Origin: CAIVPM01 sp049242865
GTDB taxonomy: Bacteria; Bacteroidota; Bacteroidia; Chitinophagales; Chitinophagaceae
Reading direction: 5' to 3'
Length of the DNA stretch: 9,060 nucleotides
Assembly: GCA_049242865.1 (NCBI GenBank)
Contig: JBMLOR010000275.1
Span: 1 to 9,060 of the forward strand
Part shown: piece after piece, positions 1 through 6,047 of the stretch
Layout of the letters: every line of letters begins with the position of its first letter
Position numbering within the stretch: position 1 is the first letter of the stretch
Made by a program: the position numbers and the translations under genes
Notes under the pieces: model-generated
The model's input: only the letters and a program-made list of their open reading frames with translations
The model's database searches: none
Told to the model about the DNA's origin: nothing

Positions 1-47
1 CTAATAATCTCACGTCCTTTTCTTACTAATTGTTGTATTGTAGGCAT
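1..47 (-). CDS. rpsL: 30S ribosomal protein S12, N-terminal fragment cut by the window edge
   Basis: Reading the minus strand from an ATG at 47-45 gives MPTIQQLVRKGREII before the window ends. This is the near-invariant opening of bacterial ribosomal protein S12. S12 sits in the decoding centre of the small ribosomal subunit and influences translational accuracy. Only 15 codons plus two bases are visible, so the rest of the gene, and the rpsG/fusA neighbours that usually follow, lie outside. A strong Bacteroidota-type promoter lies just upstream (73-103), which suggests that the ribosomal operon starts here and is transcribed independently of the exported-protein gene at 192-617. An AGGA lies 3 nt before the ATG, the nearest thing to a Shine-Dalgarno in this window, but it is weak. 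The identification rests on a short but very characteristic peptide. Confidence 0.9.
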   Translation of the reverse strand, partial: MPTIQQLVRKGREII

Positions 48-72
48 TATCCTATATTATTTTTTCGGACGG

Positions 73-103
73 CAAAAGTAGGCTTCTACAATGAAATAGC
101 AAA
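73..103 (-). promoter_or_regulatory. Bacteroidota-type promoter of rpsL (TTTG-N19-TACTTTTG)
   Basis: On the minus strand TTTG (plus-strand CAAA, 100-103) is followed after exactly 19 nt by TACTTTTG (plus-strand CAAAAGTA, 73-80). This fits the known primary-sigma consensus of the phylum (TTTG about 19-21 nt before TAnnTTTG). Transcription would start near 66, leaving a leader of about 19 nt before the rpsL ATG. It is the best promoter match in the window, as expected for a ribosomal protein gene. Confidence 0.75.
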
Positions 104-191
104 ATACTAAGTAGTTTTTTTATTAAAAAATATAAAAAAAATGTATTGTTAATAATTTATAGCATGCAAAACAAGTATTTACATGTGTATT

Positions 192-617
192 TTATGAGCT
201 ATGATCGGATACTATAACCCATTTTCCATTGATTTTTTTTATTAATAAGGTATAATGGCCTTCTAAGTTGCCAATACTTCGTGTAAGTTGCCATTTACCA
301 ACTACAAAATAGTAAAGCGATGATATTTTATTAATGCTGATAACGGTACTTGTAAGTTTACCCATTGCAGTAGTATCGGGGTAACTTTTTCTGTAATTAT
401 TTAAGGTTGTTGTGTAGCCATATTTAGGCCCACTTTTGCCAATAAAAAGCAAACTATCGCTTTGCCAATAGCCAACCATAAAATTTTTAAGGTCTCCATT
501 GTTCCAAGCTATTACTTGTTTTTGTAACATTGAACTTATTTCTTTTTCGTTTTTTGATTGGGCATCAATAGCATTAATCGAAAAAATAAAAATTGTGAAA
601 GCAATTATAAATTTCAT
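192..617 (-). CDS. Exported DUF4440 / NTF2-like (SnoaL-like) domain protein
   Basis: This 141-residue protein has an N-terminal signal peptide (hydrophobic residues 3-16, likely cleavage after Ala19 before Gln20), so the mature protein of about 122 residues should be periplasmic or surface-exposed. The rest is one NTF2-like domain of the DUF4440 kind: an AWNNGDL turn at 37-43, a GYW motif at 49-51, a SDSLLFIG strand at 53-60, a TTLNNYRKSYP segment at 70-80, and a terminal GKWVIVSDHSS strand at 131-141. DUF4440 members are small cone-shaped proteins, some enzymes and some ligand binders. Nothing here gives a substrate, so I assign no reaction. It starts 3 nt after the stop of the unrecognised gene at 621-1193 and is probably co-transcribed with it. 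The family call is fairly secure; the function is unknown. Confidence 0.8.
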   Translation of the reverse strand: MKFIIAFTIFIFSINAIDAQSKNEKEISSMLQKQVIAWNNGDLKNFMVGYWQSDSLLFIGKSGPKYGYTTTLNNYRKSYPDTTAMGKLTSTVISINKISSLYYFVVGKWQLTRSIGNLEGHYTLLIKKINGKWVIVSDHSS

Positions 618-620
618 GGT

Positions 621-1193
621 TTAATTATTAAAATAAAAATCATAAAAATGTTCATGTATTATTTGTCCAAAATAGATTTTGTAAGCAGAATCAAATATTT
701 CATTCTTTGTTAAGAGTATCTGTACTTCATTTGGTGAATAAAGAGAATCTTCACTAATATAAGATATTGCTTTTAAAATGCCTCTTTCTGTGGTTTTATT
801 TTTAGTGGAAACTTTATCAAACATAGCACAAAGCCTATCAAAATTAAGTTGTGCACTTTCAAGGTTGTCGTAATTGAAAACAGTGTAAAAAGTTTCGTAA
901 TTAAAATAACCATTTCCTTTTTCAACAACATGTACAACAAGTTCTAAATTTTTGCAGTGTATATCAATGAAAGGATGTTTGTTAAATTGAATCGAGTGTT
1001 TGGTGTAAACAGGCTCATTTGTAAATTCAATAGGTGGAAAAGCTGTCCAAGTGCCGTTTTCAACCTTTTCAGATGCTATAGTTGGTATATGTTTTTTTAG
1101 AAACTCTTTAGTTTTTTCATTCGTTTCATTGATAGATATTCTTAAAAGTAGATCCTGTGTTAAATTATAAAAGTTATTGGGTGTATTATTCAT
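621..1193 (-). CDS. Hypothetical protein, unrecognised family (190 aa)
   Basis: I do not recognise this protein. It has 190 residues, starts with an ATG at 1193, and has no signal peptide or membrane segment, so it is probably cytoplasmic. The N-terminal 40 residues look helical and charged. Residues 50-115 look like a beta-rich core with many aromatics (for example GYFNYETFYTVFNY at 95-108). Residues 111-128 look like an amphipathic helix. The C-terminus is aromatic-rich (HEHFYDFYFNN). I see no catalytic signature, nucleotide-binding loop or Cys/His metal cluster. The gene reads cleanly, is AT-rich like its neighbours, and ends 3 nt before the start of the exported DUF4440 gene, so the two are probably an operon. 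The EamA transporter gene lies 60 nt upstream on the same strand. No clear TAnnTTTG box precedes it, so it may be read from the EamA promoter. The coding call is good; the function is unknown. Confidence 0.7.
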   Translation of the reverse strand: MNNTPNNFYNLTQDLLLRISINETNEKTKEFLKKHIPTIASEKVENGTWTAFPPIEFTNEPVYTKHSIQFNKHPFIDIHCKNLELVVHVVEKGNGYFNYETFYTVFNYDNLESAQLNFDRLCAMFDKVSTKNKTTERGILKAISYISEDSLYSPNEVQILLTKNEIFDSAYKIYFGQIIHEHFYDFYFNN

Positions 1194-1253
1194 TTTATTT
1201 TGTTTTCTATATCTTCAATAAAAAAAACTCCAATAAATACTGTTTCTTTTATT

Positions 1254-2180
1254 TTACAAGGTTTCACTATCTAACACTGCTTTTTCTTTCATACTCTTGT
1301 TCACCAAAAAAACACCAATTAAAGTTATTATTGAACCAATAATTATTTTAAGTGTAACTTTTTCGTTTAATAAGTAACTTCCTATAAACATGGCAACAAA
1401 AGGATTTACATAAGCATATAAAGCTGCTACGGCAGGGTTTAAATGTTTCATGCTAAACACAAAAGCTACAACAGCAATGATAGAGCCCAGGATAATTAAA
1501 TAAAAAATTACACTCCAACTTTCTAGTGTTATTTCAGATAATGGAATATTTTTTTGAGTAAATAAACTTGCTACATACACCAAAACACTGCTAAGTAGCA
1601 TTTGCCAACCCATACCATAATAAGGATTGATTGATAAATATTTTTTTGAAACAAGAATGGTACTAAAACTCCAAGCAAACATGGCAATAAATGCTAAAAA
1701 AATTCCAAATAAAAATCCAGCACCGTGTGGTGAATGAAAAGCACTGTCGTAAAAAACGAATGCAATGCCACTAAAGCCAAGTAAAATGCCAAAAATGGTG
1801 GATTTATTTATATTCTTATTCCCAAAAAATGAGTATTCAATTACTGCAACACTAAGTGGATATAATGTACCAATTAATGCACCTAAACCACTACTAATAT
1901 ATTTTAAACTCCATGTGCTAACTGCATTTGCCAAAGTAAATGTTAGTATACATAATATAAAAATCTTCTTAAATTCTTGTAGCGATGGAAGCTTAAGCTT
2001 TTTAAAAAACATAAAAAAACTTACAAAAATTCCTCCAGCAATAAATTGTCTGATCGATGCCAATTGCAAAGCAGGTAATTGTTTTAATCCATACTTCATG
2101 GCTACCCAAGTAGTGCCCCAAACAATACTTGTAACAACCAATGCAGTATATGCTTTTTGTTTTGTAGTAAATTGTAGCAT
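1254..2180 (-). CDS. EamA-family drug/metabolite transporter (DMT superfamily)
   Basis: This 308-residue, highly hydrophobic protein matches the usual 280-310-residue, ten-helix EamA transporters, which are inner-membrane carriers exporting amino acids or other small metabolites. Two tandem EamA repeats are visible. Repeat 1 spans about residues 11-147 and opens with SIVWGTTWVAMKYGL at 18-32. Repeat 2 spans about 154-295 and contains the family hallmark around 256-275: a proline in AYVNPFVAM, then a GSYLLNEKVT loop with the conserved glutamate Glu273. The tail after residue 295 is short, charged and probably cytoplasmic. The ATG at 2180 gives a normal N-terminus directly before helix 1. The gene diverges from gatC across 103 nt. 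On the minus strand a near-match to the -7 box, CTATTTTG (plus-strand 2225-2232), lies about 45 nt upstream but has a spacer one base short. Substrate cannot be told from sequence. Confidence 0.88.
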   Translation of the reverse strand: MLQFTTKQKAYTALVVTSIVWGTTWVAMKYGLKQLPALQLASIRQFIAGGIFVSFFMFFKKLKLPSLQEFKKIFILCILTFTLANAVSTWSLKYISSGLGALIGTLYPLSVAVIEYSFFGNKNINKSTIFGILLGFSGIAFVFYDSAFHSPHGAGFLFGIFLAFIAMFAWSFSTILVSKKYLSINPYYGMGWQMLLSSVLVYVASLFTQKNIPLSEITLESWSVIFYLIILGSIIAVVAFVFSMKHLNPAVAALYAYVNPFVAMFIGSYLLNEKVTLKIIIGSIITLIGVFLVNKSMKEKAVLDSETL

Positions 2181-2271
2181 GAATGCAATGTTATATCAAT
2201 TTTTATATTTTTTCTTTTATCCTACAAAATAGCCATTTATCAATGCTTCTAAAAAAACCACACATATCCTA

Positions 2272-2279
2272 TATTTTTG
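2272..2279 (+). promoter_or_regulatory. Possible -7 box (TATTTTTG) directly before gatC
   Basis: TATTTTTG matches the Bacteroidota -7 consensus TAnnTTTG and ends only 4 nt before the gatC ATG at 2284. If used, transcription would start at or next to the start codon and the mRNA would be leaderless or nearly so. I see no TTG/TTTG at the expected distance upstream, so the match may be chance in AT-rich DNA. Confidence 0.3.
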
Positions 2280-2283
2280 TTTC

Positions 2284-2574
2284 ATGGAAATCACTAATGA
2301 ACTTGTAGATAAATTAGCTCATCTTTCAAAACTTTCATTTAATAACACTGAAAAAGAAAGTATTAAGGCAGATTTATCAAAGATGATTGGCTTTATTGAG
2401 CAATTGCAACAAATTGATACTCAAGGTGTAGAGCCACTGCAGCATATGAGCGATGCAGTAAATGTTTTAAGAAAAGATGAACAACAAGGAAGCATTAGCC
2501 AACAGGATGGTTTGTTAAATGCTCCAAAAAGCGATGGCAAATATTTTATGGTGCCTAAGGTGATAAAAAAATAA
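2284..2574 (+). CDS. gatC: Asp-tRNA(Asn)/Glu-tRNA(Gln) amidotransferase subunit C
   Basis: At 96 residues this is the normal length for GatC, the small subunit of the GatCAB amidotransferase, which converts misacylated Glu-tRNA(Gln) and Asp-tRNA(Asn) to the correct Gln- and Asn-tRNAs in the cytoplasm. GatC wraps around GatA and GatB and stabilises them. Visible family features are an N-terminal helical hairpin (residues 4-44, with LVDKLAHLSKLSF and ADLSKMIGFIEQL), the GVEPLQHM segment at 48-55, the LRKDE segment at 62-66, and the C-terminal tail at 79-94 that inserts into GatA. The gatA and gatB genes are not in the window, which is common in this phylum. The ATG at 2284 gives the standard MEI start. 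An ABC ATPase gene follows after 35 nt and is probably co-transcribed. There is no recognisable ribosome-binding site. Confidence 0.93.
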   Translation: MEITNELVDKLAHLSKLSFNNTEKESIKADLSKMIGFIEQLQQIDTQGVEPLQHMSDAVNVLRKDEQQGSISQQDGLLNAPKSDGKYFMVPKVIKK

Positions 2575-2609
2575 TTACATACAATAAACAACTCAAAATA
2601 ATACACAAT

Positions 2610-3296
2610 ATGGCTGCAGTGATACAAGTAGAAAATTTAATAAAAAACTACTACATGGGTAAGCAAAGTGTACAAGTTTTAAAAGGCTTAAACCTTACTA
2701 TCAACAAAAACGAATATGTTGCATTAATGGGCCCTAGTGGAAGTGGTAAAAGCACTTTGATGAATATTTTAGGTTGTTTAGATAGCCCTACTAGTGGTAA
2801 ATACATTTTAAATAATAAAGATGTAAGCAAAATGAGCGACGATGATTTAGCATCGGTTAGAAATAGTGAAATTGGCTTCGTATTTCAACAATTTAATTTA
2901 CTGCCTCGTTTAACAGCTGCTGAAAATGTTGCTTTGCCCTTAGTATATGCAGGCATAAGTAAAAAAGAACGTCACGAACGTGCTATCGAAGCTTTAAAAA
3001 AAGTAGATTTAGATAGTCGTAGCCATCATAAAAGTAATGAATTAAGTGGAGGGCAAATACAACGTGTTGCCATTGCACGTGCTTTGGTTAACAATCCTAG
3101 CATTTTATTGGCCGATGAACCTACCGGAAACTTAGATAGTAAAACCTCTGTAGAAGTAATGAAAATTTTTGGTAAAATTCGTGAAGCAGGTAATACAGTG
3201 GTTTTAGTAACGCACGAAGAAGATATTGCTGCTTATGCCAAAAGAGTAGTTCGTTTACGTGATGGTGTAATTGAAAGTGATACAATAAATCCATAA
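2610..3296 (+). CDS. ABC transporter ATP-binding protein, MacB/LolD/FtsE-like
   Basis: This 228-residue protein is a complete stand-alone nucleotide-binding subunit. It has Walker A GPSGSGKST at 41-49, a Q-loop FQQF at 92-95, an LSGGQ signature at 145-149, Walker B ILLADEP at 165-171, a D-loop NLD at 174-176, and the H-loop His202 in VTHEED. The stretch after Walker A (MNILGCLDSPTSGKY) and the PTGNLDSKTS segment are typical of the MacB/LolD/FtsE group. These ATPases partner FtsX-like permeases that act on lipoproteins, peptides or cell-wall hydrolases instead of transporting through a channel. No FtsX/MacB permease gene is adjacent; the next gene, MmcQ-like, is 93 nt on. The partner must be encoded elsewhere, so I do not choose between lolD and macB. 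It lies 35 nt after gatC on the same strand. All catalytic motifs are intact. Confidence 0.92.
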   Translation: MAAVIQVENLIKNYYMGKQSVQVLKGLNLTINKNEYVALMGPSGSGKSTLMNILGCLDSPTSGKYILNNKDVSKMSDDDLASVRNSEIGFVFQQFNLLPRLTAAENVALPLVYAGISKKERHERAIEALKKVDLDSRSHHKSNELSGGQIQRVAIARALVNNPSILLADEPTGNLDSKTSVEVMKIFGKIREAGNTVVLVTHEEDIAAYAKRVVRLRDGVIESDTINP

Positions 3297-3303
3297 TTTT
3301 TTT

Positions 3304-3376
3304 AGCAAGCTTTGGTAGTACTATTTAGCTTGGGTTGTGTCACTCACTTCAACGCCATAAACGCTAATGAGCTATG
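3304..3376. repeat. Structured, GC-richer intergenic block with inverted repeats
   Basis: Between the ABC ATPase and the MmcQ-like gene lies a block with 31 G/C of 73 by hand count (about 42%), against about 23-25% in the gaps at 2181-2283 and 3711-3831. It holds several potential hairpins: CAAGCT (3306-3311) with AGCTTG (3327-3332), enclosing the palindrome TAGTACTA (3316-3323); GTTG (3334-3337) with CAAC (3350-3353); and CATA (3356-3359) plus GCT (3363-3365) with AGC (3370-3372) plus TATG (3373-3376). No T-run follows any of them, so it is not a classic terminator. It resembles a dispersed intergenic repeat or a structured leader of the next gene; only one copy is visible here. Confidence 0.4.
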
Positions 3377-3389
3377 AAACATAAAACCT

Positions 3390-3710
3390 ATGACTATTGA
3401 TGCTATACATGATTTTGCTTTAAGCTTACCTCAAACCGAAGCAAGTTTACCTTTTGGTCCAGATGTAATGGTTTATAAAGCCAAAGGAAAGATGTTTTTA
3501 CTTGTTCCACTCAATACAACTCCATTACAATTTAATGTAAAATGTCAACCTGAAATTGCAATTGAGTTAAGAGAACAATATCCCAACACTGTTTTGCCAG
3601 GTTATCACATGAACAAAAAACATTGGAATACCATCATTATTAATGGCTTGTTAAATGCACAGCAACTAAAACAATTTATCCAAAATTCATATAATTTGGT
3701 TTTTAAATAG
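3390..3710 (+). CDS. MmcQ/YjbR family protein
   Basis: This 106-residue cytoplasmic protein has the family's recognisable landmarks: LSLPQTEASLPFGPDVMVYK (11-30), a KGKMFLLV strand (32-39), and the C-terminal PGYHMNKKHWNTI motif (70-82). The usual length is about 110-120 residues, so it is essentially complete. The E. coli member YjbR has a double-wing fold proposed to bind DNA, but a molecular role is not established for the family, so I give no function beyond the family name. The ATG at 3390 is the only sensible start, because an in-frame TGA lies at 3375-3377. No clear -7 box is seen in the 93-nt upstream gap, which is filled by the inverted-repeat block at 3304-3376, so transcription may continue from gatC and the ABC gene. 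Confidence 0.88.
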   Translation: MTIDAIHDFALSLPQTEASLPFGPDVMVYKAKGKMFLLVPLNTTPLQFNVKCQPEIAIELREQYPNTVLPGYHMNKKHWNTIIINGLLNAQQLKQFIQNSYNLVFK

Positions 3711-3806
3711 TCAATAGTAACACTGTCAATAATCGTTTCCTAAATTGTTATAGCAGCCCATTTACTAATTTCGTCATTTTGTAATTTTTATTTTATAAAT
3801 TAACCT

Positions 3807-3814
3807 TACGTTTG
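3807..3814 (+). promoter_or_regulatory. Likely -7 promoter box (TACGTTTG) of the S46 peptidase gene
   Basis: TACGTTTG fits the Bacteroidota TAnnTTTG consensus and ends 23 nt before the ATG at 3838, a normal leader distance. A TTTG lies upstream at 3778-3781, but the spacer is 25 nt, longer than the usual 19-21, so the -33 element is uncertain. The gene lies 121 nt after MmcQ and probably has its own promoter. Confidence 0.45.
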
Positions 3815-3837
3815 TTTCCTAAAATATTGTTTTGAAT

Positions 3838-5997
3838 ATGAAAAAAATACTAGTAAGTTTTTCTTTACTACTATGCTTAGTAAAATCTTATGCCGATGAG
3901 GGAATGTGGCTCCCTATGCTGTTAGGCCAGCAAGTTTACAACGATATGGTGAAACGTGGCTTAAAGCTTAAACCAGAGCAATTGTATAGTATTAACAATG
4001 CATCTATTAAAGATGCCATCATTATTTTTGGAGGTGGTTGTACAGGTGAAATTGTAAGCAACCAAGGCTTAATATTTACAAATCATCATTGTGGTTATGA
4101 TGCTATTGCAAAAGCCTCTTCTGTAGAAAATAATTATTTGCAAAATGGTTTTTGGGCTGCGAGTAAAGACAAAGAAATTCAAACCAGTTTAACTGTTCAG
4201 TTTTTAAATAGAATTGAAGATGTAACTGATAAGGTTATGGCTGCTTTAGGCAATTTGCAAGGTGCCGAGCGTACAGCAAAGTTTAACGCCATACAAGCCG
4301 ATATTGTAAAAGAAGCAACAGGTGGCGACGAGTTTAAACGTGCAGTTGTTGCCAGTATTTTTAAAGGAAATCAGTTTTTATTGTATGTATATGATGTACA
4401 TAAAGACATTCGTTTTGTAGGTACTCCTCCAGAAAGTATTGGTAAATATGGAGGTGATACAGATAATTGGGAATGGCCACGCCATACAGGTGATTTTTCT
4501 GTTTTTAGAGTATACACAAGTGCCGATGGTAAACCAGCTAAATACAATGCTGCAAATATTCCTTTAAAACCTAAATATCATTTGCCAGTAAGTATTAAAC
4601 CTTTAAAAGATGGCGATTATAGCATGATTTATGGCTATCCAGGAAGTACCAACAGATACGAAATTAGCGATGGTATAAAACTAAGTACAGATATTACAAG
4701 CCCAACTTTGGTTAAACTTAGAGACATGCGTTTGAAAAACATGTATGCCGAAATGATTAAAGATCCAGCCGTAAAATTGCAATTAGCTAGTAATTATGCA
4801 GGTATTGCAAACTATTGGAAATTTTATGATGGCGAAAGCAAGCAGTTGTTGAAGTATGATGTGTTTGGACAAAAGAAAAAATTTGAAGCTGAGTTTGATG
4901 CTTGGGCAAAAGGTAAACCAGAATATGAAAATATTACCAGCGAATACAATAAAAATTACGAAGCTTGGAGGCCTTATGCCATGCACAGAACTTACATGCA
5001 AGAAGGTATTACAGGTAGCCCATTATTAGCATTTGCTGGCAGTTGGATTGGGTTAGAAAATACACTATCTAAAAAAGATGTTAAGCAAGATGAAATTGAT
5101 AAAGCTATTAAAGCGGCAACAGCTGCACGTAAAGCATTTTTAGAAGAAGAAAATAAAAAAAGTGATCAGGCTATTGTTGCTAATGTGTTATCAATGTTTT
5201 TAAATGATATTGATGCTGCACAACATCCTAAAGGGTTTTATACAACTTTGTTTAAGGCTAGTACAATTGATGAAAATCCTTTTAAAAAATATGCAGCCCA
5301 TATTTTTGAGAATACAATGGCTTTTGATGATGCAAAATGGAAGGCCTTTACTGAAAAACCAAGTGTAGAAGCTTTAAATGCAGATCCTGCATTTTATACT
5401 GCAGCAGCATTTATTAAAAACTATAACACCAATTTTGCTCCAAAATTCACTGCATTTAATACTAAAAATACCGACTTAGGTAGAGCTTATTTAAAAGGAA
5501 TTATGGAAATGAATCCTGAAAAAGCAAAACTGATGTATCCTGATGCAAACTTTACCATGAGGGTAAGTTATGGCAATGTAAAAAGTTATGTGCCTAGAGA
5601 TGGCGTTAAATACGATATTGTTTGTACCATGGCAGGTGCAATGGCTAAATACAAAAAAGGAGATTATGAATTTGATTTGCCAGAAAAATTTATAGCATTA
5701 AATAAAGCTAAAGATTATGGCCGTTACGAAGACCCTGTGTATAAAGATGTTGTAATTAGTTTTATCACAACAAATGATATTACAGGAGGAAATAGTGGCA
5801 GCCCTGTACTAAATGCAAAAGGCGAATTAATTGGTTTAGCATTTGATGGTAATTACGAAGCCCTTAGCCACAAATTAGCATTTGATAAAGATTTAAATAG
5901 AACAATTTGTGTTGATGTTAGATACGTTTTGTGGTGTATTGAAAAATTAGGTAATGCAAAACATATTGTAGATGAGTTAACGGTAGTTGCTAAATAA
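3838..5997 (+). CDS. Secreted S46 family dipeptidyl peptidase (DPP7/DPP11-type)
   Basis: S46 serine exopeptidases remove dipeptides from the N-termini of peptides in the periplasm and feed amino-acid-fermenting or scavenging Bacteroidota. With the ATG at 3838 the protein has 719 residues, matching the usual 700-720. A TTG two codons earlier (3832) would add only MN before the signal peptide, so I prefer the ATG. The signal peptide spans 1-19 with cleavage SYA/DEG. The chymotrypsin-like triad is complete: His84 in TNHHCG (81-86), Asp219 in RHTGDF (215-220), and Ser653 in GGNSGSP (650-656). Cys68 and Cys85 could form the disulfide near the catalytic His. Asn210, Trp211, Arg215 and Asn325 match, at a constant offset of five, residues that anchor the substrate amino group in DAP BII. 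The helical cap domain lies roughly at 280-570. Gly671, 18 residues after Ser653, corresponds to Gly673 of DPP7 and not to the Arg of DPP11. This suggests preference for hydrophobic or broad P1 residues over Asp/Glu, which is inference. Confidence 0.95.
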   Translation: MKKILVSFSLLLCLVKSYADEGMWLPMLLGQQVYNDMVKRGLKLKPEQLYSINNASIKDAIIIFGGGCTGEIVSNQGLIFTNHHCGYDAIAKASSVENNYLQNGFWAASKDKEIQTSLTVQFLNRIEDVTDKVMAALGNLQGAERTAKFNAIQADIVKEATGGDEFKRAVVASIFKGNQFLLYVYDVHKDIRFVGTPPESIGKYGGDTDNWEWPRHTGDFSVFRVYTSADGKPAKYNAANIPLKPKYHLPVSIKPLKDGDYSMIYGYPGSTNRYEISDGIKLSTDITSPTLVKLRDMRLKNMYAEMIKDPAVKLQLASNYAGIANYWKFYDGESKQLLKYDVFGQKKKFEAEFDAWAKGKPEYENITSEYNKNYEAWRPYAMHRTYMQEGITGSPLLAFAGSWIGLENTLSKKDVKQDEIDKAIKAATAARKAFLEEENKKSDQAIVANVLSMFLNDIDAAQHPKGFYTTLFKASTIDENPFKKYAAHIFENTMAFDDAKWKAFTEKPSVEALNADPAFYTAAAFIKNYNTNFAPKFTAFNTKNTDLGRAYLKGIMEMNPEKAKLMYPDANFTMRVSYGNVKSYVPRDGVKYDIVCTMAGAMAKYKKGDYEFDLPEKFIALNKAKDYGRYEDPVYKDVVISFITTNDITGGNSGSPVLNAKGELIGLAFDGNYEALSHKLAFDKDLNRTICVDVRYVLWCIEKLGNAKHIVDELTVVAK

Positions 5998-6013
5998 TCT
6001 TAATTGAAATATT

Positions 6014-6046
6014 AAAAAAACCACTGATAAATTCAGTGGTTTTTTT
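6014..6046. terminator. Bidirectional rho-independent terminator
   Basis: CCACTGA (6021-6027), a 5-nt loop TAAAT, and TCAGTGG (6033-6039) form a perfect 7-bp stem flanked by seven A (6014-6020) and seven T (6040-6046). The total pairing is therefore 14 bp, and either strand ends in a U-run. It lies between the convergent S46 peptidase (stop at 5997) and the ArsC-like gene (stop at 6048), so it should end both transcripts. Confidence 0.92.
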
Positions 6047-6047
6047 A

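Noticed and set aside
130..174. Possible terminator after the DUF4440 gene: TTGTT/AACAA arms (plus-strand 146-150 and 170-174) followed by T-runs on the minus strand
   Set aside because: The stem is 5 bp with a 19-nt loop and is almost all A/T, so it is too weak to call in such AT-rich DNA.
192..2180. Defence or toxin-antitoxin island formed by the EamA, hypothetical and DUF4440 genes
   Set aside because: There is no nuclease, toxin, DNA-binding or NTPase signature, no mobile-element boundary, and base composition matches the surroundings.
1765..2232. Long plus-strand reading frame (155 codons) opposite the EamA gene
   Set aside because: It lies almost wholly antisense to a well-supported transporter, its translation has no recognisable domain, and its length is explained by the codon pattern of the opposite strand.
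3710..3731. Direct repeat GTCAATA at 3710-3716 and 3725-3731
   Set aside because: Seven bases in AT-rich DNA is expected by chance, and there is no further copy or linked structure.
3832..3837. TTG at 3832 as the start of the S46 peptidase
   Set aside because: It adds only two residues before a standard MKK signal-peptide start at the ATG at 3838. ATG is the usual initiator, and no ribosome-binding site favours the TTG.
4783..5001. Minus-strand reading frame inside the S46 peptidase gene
   Set aside because: It is fully embedded antisense in a conserved peptidase, has no promoter or family features, and looks like a chance frame.
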